Positions 11,901 through 24,100 of a stretch of 64,000 nucleotides of DNA are shown here, in pieces. The notes under the pieces were generated by a model. The model did no database searches and was not told the DNA's origin. It saw only the letters and a list, made by a program, of their open reading frames with translations. The position numbers and the translations under genes were made by a program. The stretch is taken from assembly GCA_029465975.1 (NCBI GenBank), contig CM055749.1, positions 12,821,697-12,885,696 of the forward strand. The letters run 5' to 3'. How positions within the stretch are numbered: position 1 is the stretch's first letter; the number at the start of each line of letters is the position of its first letter. This DNA comes from Dallia pectoralis (Eukaryota > Chordata > Actinopteri > Esociformes > Umbridae).

Positions 11901-14900
11901 GGCCAGTAACAACATGCAGGATTCCTCTGAAGATCCTTAACATGTTGCTAGTATAAAGCGCGACTTTCAGAACTAACAGATTTCTTCCCTCTGATACAAC
12001 CTGTCATTAAGATGCTGCGGTCTCTGCCATTAACTATCAAAAGACAATGCATTTCGGCACCCACTGATGCACTGACTGATGCCTTGTAAAACCCCAATGT
12101 CTAGCCCCTTTAATTGAAATATAATACCCGTGTGTTTCCGGTTCTAGATATAGATGAGTGTTTCTTCAAGAGGACATGTGGCCACACGTGTGTCAACTCC
12201 CCTGGTGGTTTTGAATGTGTCTGTAGCCCGGGCTACACCCTGTATGGACTGGCTCACTGTGGGGGTAAGTCACTGGGGATTATCCTTTTGGGATATTATC
12301 TTTGATTTTCTAGGGGGACAAAGGCTCACGTATGCTTATGGGGAAAGCGCTTTGATGCAGGTGACACAATTCCGTAGCAACCCAAAAGCCAACTGTTTCC
12401 ACGGTAAGCGAGGTGAGAGATGCTGCTAACCATCCGGATGTTTTCTCTGCTTTCCTCACAGATAGGAATGAGTGCAGTGTGAACAACGGAGGTTGTGAAC
12501 AGGGTTGTGAGAACACGCTGGGGGGGTTTCAGTGCCGCTGCCAGCCGGGCTATAACCTCCACTGGAACAAAAAGGACTGTATCGGTAAGATAGGGTCCCA
12601 TGCAGGCAGAGGGGGTTCTAGATGATTTGGGTCGGGATTTGTAGGAGGTTCCCGTGGTTGTGCTTTTGGTTGGGATGTCCGCCGCTGTGCCAAACACACT
12701 CTGAACAATGTTAGGTTGCATATCTAATTAGGGGTGTTCTTATTAAGCTGCTGGGTAATTAACGCTGGCTCATTGGCATTTGATCGAGTGAATCAGTAAA
12801 ACATTATGTTAGAATATGGAATTGTTGTTTAAAAAATAAATTGTGTTAGCAGCGTATCCACTATACTGAAGGTTAACAGGTATTACATTACTCTCATGAC
12901 TGGCTAATGGGATATATCAGAAGGCAATGGCCTGGACAGGTCACGTCTCCGGTTACTTGGTCATACTCCCTAATGGTGATAAAACCCATGTGATGGTTAA
13001 ATCATGTTTGAGTAATCAACCCAACACAACCCAACACAGCCCAACACAGCCCACTGTCTGAGCTAAAATACTGGGTTACCAAACTACCTACATTGGATTG
13101 TCTTTAGCTTAGCATTTCTAGGTTGTGCTTGTTCTCAAACTGTTCGGGGAAAAACAGGAGATACTTTGAAACATTTTTTTCATCTTTTTCATTTCTCCTT
13201 CGTGTGTTTCTATCTGGTCTTCTGACTAAAACCTGAGAAACAAGCAGAAAAAGGCTGTTTCCATTGTGTTCTTGTTTCCCTGGCGTGATTTCACTAAACC
13301 TCAAACTAAACTGAAACTATGAGTTCTCCCTCTAAACTGACCCTCTCTTCTGCGTCTCTCTACCACTGATCAAGTTTGTTCTTTACCTTTGAGTTTATTG
13401 TGGTTCCCATCTAGAAGCGGACGATTCCCCAGCAACAAAGCCCCCATCTAAACCTACATTAAACTGCAGCAGACATGCTGGAGGTGACCGCTGCTATCTG
13501 ACCTGCCAGTCTCAGGTCCACATCACCAGTGGTGAGTTACTAATTACTACCACTATGGATGTGTCATAAATGGCACCCTAATTCCCTTAACGATCTACTA
13601 GTTTCTACCAGGGTTCATAGGGGTCTGCTGAAAGGTAGTGCACTAAAGTTCATATATAATGAAGTGCCGTTTGGGAGACATGTTTTGTTACGAGCACACT
13701 CAGCCTTGCGGAGCAGCAGGTCCTCGTGTTCCGGCATGCCGTCTGTTTGCTTTGGTAGTCAGGCCTTTTGTCTGTAGTGGTCTGTCTCATGCCCCTGTGT
13801 GGGTTTGCAGGGATGGAGGATTCCTACACAGTGACCTGTGGAATGCCTCGGACCTGCTTGGCTGGAGGACAAAGAAATGAAAGCAGCTTGTATTGCTTGG
13901 GCAAGTACACCACATCACAGATCAGCTTCTGTAACTCAGTCGTTACGTCAACAACCAGAAACACACACATACAAAGACACATATAAGCAAAACAATGACA
14001 AATATTCGATATTTGCATTTTGATATATAGATATGTGGAAGTCAATGTTTTGGGCTACCTTCATTCGTATTTTTGTCCCGTATGACCAGAAATGTCAAGG
14101 GTTCCACGAATTAAGACAACAGCCACTTTCAAGTCTGGCACGGGAAAGTGCAACTTGAAACGCAGTCAAGAGAGATTGAAAGAAAGCCTGCACTCCACCC
14201 ATACAGGTACAGAGGGTTACTTACCCAACTGCTTCTCAAATCCAAATGAGAGAAGCCCAACACACATTCAAAACAATGCAAGTTAACCCCGTGCTGCCTA
14301 CATCCTGGGGTCCTCCTCTTGTTACCTCTTGCCCTGCACACTGCTAGTCTATTTATTATATTTGCCTTTTGCACAATGCTTATTGTTTGTACTAGTGCAT
14401 GTTGTACATGTACTACCAGTGCATGTTAAACCAAAACACAAAAAGTCTCTAGCTTCCAAGAATGATTAGAAACTTAACTACAAACTACAATATCTTAGAT
14501 GCTAGTCACATGACACTGCTTGTATTTTTTAACCATGTTCTACCAGCTTAGGCGCCGACGGTGTAGTTACTCAGTGCCAATCAGTGTGCTGTTGTGTGTC
14601 TGTGTGCCCGTGCTCTTCGACCGGACGCGCCCACAGACAGCCGATCCCTGTTCACAGAGAACGTCCAGTTCAGCTACGTGAGCCTGCGCTGCAGCTCGTC
14701 AGGTCGTCGGGCGCGGAGCCGCCACGGGAGGAAAGCGGCTCACGAGGAGGAGGGCTCGTCCATCACAGCTGAGTTTGAGATGGATGTAAACCTAGAGGAG
14801 GTAACAGGTTGGTCACTCTGCCCTGCTGTGGCCTCTGTCCTGTCAGTCACACTTGCTTCTTGTCTCTCTCGCTGCTCTCACTTTGTGTCACTAAACAAGC

Positions 14901-15119
14901 CAAACAAGTTGAAGTATCTCCTGTTTTGATGTGGTCGTTCAAGCCGGCGGGATGTTGGGGGGAGTTTAGGTTTGGAGTTTTTCTCGGGTTTTCCCTTGAA
15001 TAAATAGATTAAGTGGTTTATCAAATCATCTGTGATTTTTATGTACACATGTGTTGTTTGTGTGTATGTGTGAGTGTGTGTTTATTGTTGCACAGGTTTG
15101 GGTGTCTGGTTTTGTTTAG

Positions 15120-15153
<34 letters not shown>

Positions 15154-18100
15154 CTCAATGGAGAATTCCGTCTTGATATCTGGTGCTTCTCTCAGCAGAG
15201 AGCTGTGACCTGGGCTGTGTGCGCCGACGCTCAGAGAAAAGGCTCAGGAAGACCATCCGTACCCTCCGAAAGTCTATCAACCGGGAGCAGTTCCGGATCC
15301 ACTTCGCTGGCTCAGACTTCGAGCTGGCTAAGAGGCTGGCACAGTCGGTGGAGCTGCCGGAACAGTGTGCCATGGGACAGAGGCTGGTGGACAGGAAGTG
15401 TGGTGAGTGAGCGTCCCATAACATAAGCGTACATATGCTCAGGTTCAGGTTCAGGGTCAGGGTCAGGGTCAGGGTTAGGGTCAGGGTTAGGGTTAGGGTC
15501 AGGGTAAGGTTTAGGGTCAGGGTAAGGTTTAGGATTAGGATTAGGGTCGGGGTTAAGATTAGGGTTAGACATGGATTCTATGCTATTTTGATAAAGATGA
15601 CCCGTCTCGGAAATTAAGTGGTCTTGCCCAAATCTAAGGGGTCTTGCTCCAGAGTCCAGTGGCTGCATGCCTCACATCCCTTCAACCAACCTTTGGCATT
15701 ACCATGCTGATATGGGTGGGGCATACATGCTGATATGGGTGGGGCATACATGCTGATATGGGTGGGGCATACATGCTGATATTGGGTGGGGCATACATGC
15801 TGATATGAGTGGGGCATACATGCTGATATGGATGGGGCATACATGCTGATATGGGTGGGGCATACATGCTGATATGGGTGGGGCATACATGCTGATATGG
15901 GTGGGGCATACATGCTGATATGGGTGGGGCATACATGCTGATATGAGTGGGGCATACATGCTGATATGGGTGGGGCGTACATGCTGACATGGGTGGGGAG
16001 TACATGTTGATATGGGTGGGGCGTACATGCTGATATGGGTGGGGAGTACATGCTGATATGGGTGGGGCGTACATGCTGATATGGGTGGGGCGTACATGCT
16101 GATATGGGTGGGGCGTACATGCTGACATGGGTGGGGCGTACATGTTGATATGGGTGGGGAGTACATGCTGATATGGGTGGGGCGTACATGCTGACATGGG
16201 TGGGGAGTACATGTTGATATGGGTGGGGCGTACATGCTGATATGAGTGGGGCATACATGCTGATATGGGTGGGGCGTACATGCTGACATGGGTGGGGAGT
16301 ACATGTTGATATGGGTGGGGCGTACATGCTGACATGGGTGGGGCGTACATGTTGATATGGGTGGGGCATACAACTGCTGAATGAAACAGCTGCTGAAATG
16401 AAAACCCATTTTGTGAAGCTCTTGATGCACAGTCATTGTGCTGGTGTTGCTTCCAGAGGCAGTTTGGATCTTTCTGGTGAGTGAAGCAACAGATGACAGG
16501 TTATTTTTCGAATGCGCTGCTCTTTAGCAGTCGGCAGTAGCGCTTTGGGAATTAGCGTGGTCTACTACTTTGTGTTGGAGCTGTCGATTCTCCCTGACGC
16601 TTCACTTCACAATAACAGCACTTAATGTCGACCGGGGCAGATCTAGTAGGGCAGAAATGTAATGAACTGACTTGTGGCAAAGGTGACATCCTATGACAGT
16701 GCCACGTTTAAAGTCACTGAGCTCTTCAGTACGACCCAGTGTACAGCCAATGTTTGTTTATGAAGATTTTATGATTGTGTGCTGGATTTTATACACCTGT
16801 GAGCAATGGGTGTGGCCGAAACACCTGACCTCAATAATTGATGTGTCCACATACTTTTGGTCATATTGTGTATGTCCATATTAAAGCCCTGAAATTAATT
16901 AGAACACTTCAAGTTGACATATTTACACAATTCGTATACAATTGATATTATTATTTTGTTATGTATGCTTGATTTCAGGACAATGCATTAAAGACTGTAC
17001 ACTTAACAATCTTGAAGCAACCTTTAATTCAGGTACCTATAACACGTCCTATATTTACCCATTACATATGCCAGCTATGCATGGTCTCTCTTGTCGGACT
17101 GTTCGTGTTTTGTGTTTTGCCCTGTTTGCACGGTTCGTTCGCGTTTTATAATGTGTGTTTTAAATATTGCAGCTGTGGGCCAGAACAAATTCCTTGTGTG
17201 TGTAAACAGACATGGTGAAATAAACCTGATTCTGGTTCTGGATTTTGTTCTGGTTGTCTAGTTAGAGAATAAGCCTAGACACACTTACAATTTGTTGATA
17301 TAATCCGTCTCTTTCGCCAATTGTCATTCGGCGCAGCTATTCTTGTTTTTAAATACATAAACCAATGGCACTACTGCCCGAAAGATTTGCCAATTTGCTT
17401 GGTTTGTTAAAGTAGAGAAATTGAAATGTACCATGCAAGCGAGATATATTTAGACATGTTGGGTTTAATGATGGAATTTGGAACAGGTGTTGGCCAGATA
17501 AATGCCATATTTGGGTGCAGAACAGATATGTTGTAATGAATTGAGTGTGCAGAGCACTTGGTTTGCTTGCATAACGACCAGAGAGGCTGGTGTTGGCTTG
17601 CTAGCTGGGTGACGAGATCCTCCAGCGTCTCTGTGGGATGAAGTGCAGCAGAAGGTTTGAAGGCGGACGCTTTCTTAAGCTGTTTTTACTGCTGGTCCTT
17701 TTTTGTTTTACAACCATAATGGGATAAAGTCCCTTTAATGGCAGCCTTTCTATGTCGGCAGACGGGTGGAGCACAAGGGTGAAGCAGACTGGAGGAGGCT
17801 GGCATGTGTTTTCTCTGGTGTAGTGGAGGAGCACAGAGAGATGCTGCCCTGTGGCGTATTAACTCAATAATGATTGTTCTTCGACCTCTAGGGCCCTGGT
17901 GTAAAACTGCCCTATGTCACCACGCTGAAGGGGTCTTCAGGCTATTGTAGATCAACTTGTCAAAAGCTGTTCCTGGCCAGCCTGCTTCTGTCTTAATAGC
18001 TCTCCTCATTTAAATAGATTTCTCTTCCTACTGATGTTTGGCTCAGGATAAAGGGTGTTGAGTGGGTGAGGATGGAGACTTTTGAGTAGAAAAAAGGTTT

Positions 18101-21100
18101 GACCAGTTCCGGTTGAGCTTTCATTGACAAAAGAATGTACATGTGGTTGTTTAAATGCACCTTTTCAGACTATGCCACGATATACAGCTTAGCTTAGCTT
18201 GGTTGCTTTTGGTTTATTGCATATTGTATTTTCGTCTTACCTTGTTAGTATTATGTCTTTAAGCAGACCACAGCAAAACTCATAAGTGGTCATTGTGATG
18301 TCCACACTGCAGTAGGACTCTAGATGGTCATTAAGCAGGACTGTGGGCAGGGTTGCAGACTTGGAAGGGGGACTGAAAGAAGCGTTAACCCCTGGCTCTA
18401 TAAAGGAGCTATATTATTCCCTCCACCCCACCTCCCCCTACTTGCTTTGCTCTCTAAATGCAGTTTAGCCTTTTCAGTTTGCCCACTCCATTGTAAATCT
18501 CATCGGGGCTCATTCCCACTGCTTCACTGTGGGAGAGAAAATGGTCTAGAACTCAGAGGAAAGCAATGGTTTCTTCATCCAATTGAAATGTTTGGCCATT
18601 AGGATTCTCAAGACATACATGGCAGTGAGAAATACACTAACCAGTGAGAAATACACCAACCAGTGAGAAATACACCAACCAGTGAGAAATACACCAACCA
18701 GTGAGAAATACACCAACCAGTGAGAAATACACAATACAATACACAAGTGTAAAGGCCCACACCCAAAAATAATTGACCATTATCAACAACACTTCCATTT
18801 CATGTAAACCCAACATAATGACTGAAGTTAATCCTGCCAAAAACGCATATTGAAGAACTAAATATGTTTTGAACAATATATGTTATGGCATTTGTTTACA
18901 TTATGTAGTCATCATGAGTGAGCAAGAAATATACTAAATCTGTTGTTAGTATTTGTTGAAACTCAAGCATCGACAAAACCCAGAATGGAACTATTGCTGT
19001 TGTTTTGAATACATACAGGTCCAAGAAAAGGTTTTCCATGAAATGTAATAAATTTACCTTAATTGCTCTTATTGTATGGTTCCCAATACACTGTACAGCA
19101 AAATACCAAAGGTGTGGCTAGCACAAACATAGCAGAATAAGGTGATTTCACAATGATACACTCAACAGATTAAGCAATCCAAAAACTGTCATATGGGTAT
19201 AATCTGTGTCAGATGGGTATAATCTGTGTCCGATGGGTATAATCTGTGTCCGATGGGTATAATCTGTCTCCGATGGGTATAATCTGTCTCCGATGGGTAT
19301 AATCTGTCTCCGATGGGTATAATCTGTGTCCGATGGGTATAATCTGTGTCCGATGGGTATAATCTGTGTCCGATGGGTATAATCTGTCTCCGATGGGTAT
19401 AATCTGTCTCCGATGGGTATAATCTGTCTCCGATGGGTATAATCTGTGTCCGATGGGTATAATCTGTGTCAGATGGGTATAATCTGTGTCCGATGGGTAT
19501 AATCTGTGTCCGATGGGTATAATCTGTGTCCGATGGGTATAATCTGTGTCAGATGGGTATAATCTGTGTCAGATGGGTATAATCTGTGTCTGATGGGTAT
19601 AATCTGTGTCAGATGGGTATAATCTGTGTCAGATGGGTATAATCTGTGTCAGATGGGTATAATCTGTGTCAGATGGGTATAATCTGTGTCAGATGGGTAT
19701 AATCTGTGTCAGATGGGTATAATCTGTCTCCGATGGGTATAATCTGTCTCCGATGGGTATAATCTGTCTCCGATGGGTATAATCTGTCTCCGATGGGTAT
19801 AATCTGTCTCCGATGGGTATAATCTGTGTCCGATGGGTATAATCTGTGTCAGATGAGTATAATCTGTGTCAGATGGGTATAATCTGTGTCCGATGGGTAT
19901 AATCTGTGTCCGATGGGTATAATCTGTGTCAGATGGGTATAATCTGTGTCAGATGGGTATAATCTGTGTCCGATGGGTATAATCTGTGTCCGATGGGTAT
20001 AATCTGTGTCCGATGGGTATAATCTGTGTCAGATGGGTATAATCTGTGTCAGATGGGTATAATCTGTGTCCGATGGGTAAAATCTGTGTCCGATGGGTAT
20101 AATCTTTGTCAGATGGGTATAATCTGTGTCAGATGGGTATAATCTGTGTCAGATGGGTATAATCTGTGTCAGATGGGTATAATCTGTGCCTGATGGGTAT
20201 AATCTGTGTGCGATGGGTATAATCTGTGTCCGATGGGTATAATCTGTGTCCGATGGGTATAATCTGTGTCCGATGGGTATAATCTGTGTCCGATGGGTAT
20301 AATCTGTGTCCGATGGGTATATTCTGTGTCCGATGGGTATAATCTGTGTCAGATGGGTATAATCTGTGTCAGATGGGTATAATCTGTGTCAGATGGGTAT
20401 AATCTGTGTCAGATGGGTATAATCTGTGTCAGATGGGTATAATCTGTGTCCGATGGGTATAATCTGTGTCAGATGGGTATAATCTGTGTCAGATGGGTAT
20501 AATCTGTGTCTGATGGGTATAATCTGTGTCTGATGGGTATAATCTGTGTCTGATGGGTATAATCTGTGTCCGATGGGTATAATCTGTGTCTGTGTTGATT
20601 TTCAGGCAACATTACAAACTAATATAGCAAAATCATAGCTTTAGATTTTCACTAGGCAATTCGGAGTAATATATTTGTGCAGACTGACTGTGTGACAATG
20701 TAAAACAACGCTGTGTGACTATATAAAACAACACTGTGTGACTATATAAAACAACACTGTGTGACAATATAAAACAACACTGTGTGACAATGTAAAACAA
20801 CACTGTGTGACTATGTAAAACAACACTGTGTGACTATGTAAAACAACACTGCGTGACTATGTAAAACAACACTGTGTGACTATATAAAACAACACTGTGT
20901 GACTATATAAAACAACACTGTGTGACTATGTAAAACCACACTGTGTGACTATATAAAACAACACTGTGTGACTATATAAAACAACACTGTGTGACTATGT
21001 AAAACAACACTGTGTAACTATATAAAACAAAGCTGTGTGACTATATAAAACAACACTGTGTGACTATGTAAAACAACACTGTGTGACTACGTAAAACAAC

Positions 21101-24100
21101 ACTGTGTGACTATGTAAAACAACATGGCGTGAGTATGTAAAACAACACCGTATGACTATGTAAAACAACACTGTGTGACTATGTAAAACAACACCGTATG
21201 ACTATGTAAAACAACACTGTGTGACCATGTAAAACAACACTGTGTGACTATGTAAAACAACACCGTATGACTATGTAAAACAACACCGTATGACTATGTA
21301 AAACAACACTGTGTGACTATGTAAAACAACACTGTGTGACTATGTAAAACAACACTGTGTGACTATGTAAAACAACATGGCGTGAGTATGTAAAACAACA
21401 TGGCGTGACTGTGTAAAACAACACTGTGTGACTATGTAAAACAACAAAAGCCAGCAGCAAAACGTAGCAGCGGTTAAGCGTCAGAAACACTGTCAGCTGG
21501 TATTTTCCAGACCTGTTTTATGAACACTAGACAGCAGTCTATTTGGCCGAGTGTTGTAATGGAGTTGTTTGCACGTTTGTTTTAGCATGCTAGATGTTTA
21601 GGAAGTGCGGTTGTTTAAAGCTGGCAGTTTGAGTGCTGCATACCTTCTTGGGCAGAGCCACTCTGTATGACCCCAGCTACTAAACTGCTACAGAGAGTTG
21701 ACTTCAGTGACACCATGGGAATCAATTAGCATCAGCTGTTTGGGCTTCTGCTCGAGAGGCACAAGAAATGATTGGGACAGGCTGCCTGGGGGGAGATGGG
21801 GGAAATCCAGAACCCTGACCTCTTTTATTGGGTTCAGATCCTTACCACTGTGATAGCATAGTGTTTGTCTATGTCATCAAATAGGCAGGGCAGGGGATTT
21901 GAATAGAGGTCAGAGGTCTTTTAAACCTCTTTGGGGCCATTAATTCGGCGACACTATAGAATCCGCTTTTTGCATTTGAAAAGCCCCCGTTTTTTTGGTC
22001 TCTCACTCACTCTTCACTCTTCCTCACTCTCTCCATCAAATAAAAGCTGCTGGAGATAATGCGACTGCCACTTCTTGTGGTCATTCAGAATAAACAAAAG
22101 GTAGAGAAAATGAACTGCTCTTGAGAAAATTACGCTTTCTTTCTCTTAAGGAAAATCATGCAATTTGCTGAGGCACATATAATGGCATTGCCTTAAAGGC
22201 TTTGTGTTTGCCCTCATTAATACTGGTTCTTTCTTGAAAAGCTCTATTTGAGAACTTTACCAGTGAAAGAGCAAATGAGAGAGAAATAGTTTTTTTTTGT
22301 GCATAAAAATGTAATTTATATTTCATTTTGTACTGGCAGGTACAGAGAGACTATTGAAGAGACAGGCCCCATATGTATGCAAATCAACTTGACAAATATT
22401 AATGTGTCGATATATTTATATAGTCAAATGATTAAAATAATGTAGTATAGTCAAATGATTAATATAATGAATTGCGATTACTAGTATAGTCTACACAATT
22501 TTTGATTTGTCTTCACATTCTGAATTGTGTTCAGACTAAATACACACTTTTATGTTAAAGAGCCAGTGCAATATGATACACACATGCCAGGGTGTCACAG
22601 CCCTTAAATGCCAGCCCCAAAATGAGTACAATTACTGGCATCGTCTAAAGGCTTGTTTACATTACACAACATCTAATATTTAATAGGAAGATGCTAGGTC
22701 ATTTATTGTGTAAAAATCCAGATGACTACATTAACGCTCAGCTTAGGCAAAAACAATGAAACAATGCAAACAACAAGGTGTCGTCATGTGGATTTGCGCA
22801 CACACACACACACATCGTTTCGAGGCCAGTCAGGCACGACGATCAGAGTAGGGGAGGCGTCACTCGGGAGAATATTCCAATTTTCTTCTTGGAACAGTAT
22901 ATCCATTCTAATAACAGATGTGTAGCGTTAGCTACAGTACACTGTATAACCAGATCTAAGGAAAATAGTCTGTTCACTTATATAGAGGCTATAGAGACCG
23001 ACAAACCATTATTATTGGACTAATGCAGATCAAAAATGTTGTGTACCGTGATTAGAGCGAAACGATTAGTTGTTTGAGAGACGGCCCGGCCATAGTTGAG
23101 ATTTGGGCATGTTCTGCACAAATGTTGGTGTTTCCTTCAGCAACTACATTTGTATTCAGACACAGCATATGACATCCTGTAGAAAAAGCAGTGTGATTGT
23201 CCATATCACGTGATGCGATAAGAAAGGGCATTGCTTTTGGCGTCACTGTAAAACCCAGTTGACACAAAAATGTGTGCAAAAGAAGACCATAATCACAATA
23301 AAATTATATATTTGGTGAATGAAAACATTATTTTCTGTTTCAGCATAAACAAACTCGCTGCACGCATGCTTTCTGAAATCGATTACGAGTGGAGAAATGT
23401 TGAGAAGGACCAAAGTGCGTTGACGCTGTAGGTGTTTCTGACAGATTTGATACTCTTCATAAAGTTACAATAGTCTTAAATTCTCTTTATGTATTTTTTA
23501 GCACTCAATTATAGGTAATCTGATTGTAACTATAAGTTAATAAACCCTGGACCACACTGAGTTGTTCATTTAAAACCTCACTCCACCAGACACACATAAT
23601 AAGTCAACTTTAAATATAGAGGTTGTTCTCCGGGGGGAGAATAAAAGCTTATGGTGTGCCTACCTATAATCAGGTTTTGCATGATCCGCCGAGATTAGAG
23701 GCAAAATCTCCCTTTGACTTGGGCCCCTGTGTTTGCTTTGGCGGAGGTGAGGGTGCTTACAATGGTATTAAGACTTCCTTTCTGAATGCACACCGGTGTT
23801 AGGTTAAAGTGTGGTCGCTTGTTTGATGTGGGACACAAAAGCATCTTGGGAGCAGCTCAGGGCGCTTATTCCTCTGAAGTTTTGCATAGCTGCAGCAGGC
23901 TTGAATGCGTCTGTATGTGTGCGTCGTGTGTGTGTGTGTGTGTCTGTAGCTGCACTGTTCTCTAACCTCTCTGCCTCATTTCTCTACATTTCGCCAGTGA
24001 GCTGCACGGTTGGAACGTACTATGACGAGGATCAGGGCAGGTGTGTTCCGTGTCCAGCTGGGAAATACCAAGATGAAGAGGGGCAGATGTCTTGCGAGGT

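Larger units (their letters stand above)
5967..15198 (+). other. Introns 1-15 of scube2 (EGF and spacer block)
   Basis: Introns of 103 to 1284 bases. Contents seen: (TA)n near 6115-6135; CG/CA alternating tract 7725-7762; a 55-bp array 8581-8855; a Tc1/mariner-derived element 9279-9496; an AT-rich (TA)n cluster 10540-10645; a 24-bp array 11503-11617; a dispersed repeat copy at about 14318-14420; a (GT)n run 15121-15150. Nothing else is recognised in the remaining stretches. Confidence 0.7.
15403..23997 (+). other. scube2 intron 16 (8.6 kb), minisatellite-rich
   Basis: Separates the spacer from the Cys-rich repeats. About 3 kb of it is tandem repeats, listed separately: a telomere-like tract, two unrelated 23-bp arrays, a 19-bp and a 20-bp array. 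A candidate cassette exon is at 16979-17032. From 21446 to 23997 I see only unique AT-rich sequence with a short CA tract at 22797-22812 and a short GT run near 23930. Confidence 0.85.

Noticed and set aside
15614..16436. Overlapping minus-strand open frames of 222-251 codons
   Set aside because: They are produced by the stop-free 23-bp tandem repeat; the same peptide period appears in all three frames, and no promoter or splice context is seen.
19191..21445. CRISPR-like array
   Set aside because: Repeats are directly contiguous with no spacers, in a vertebrate intron.
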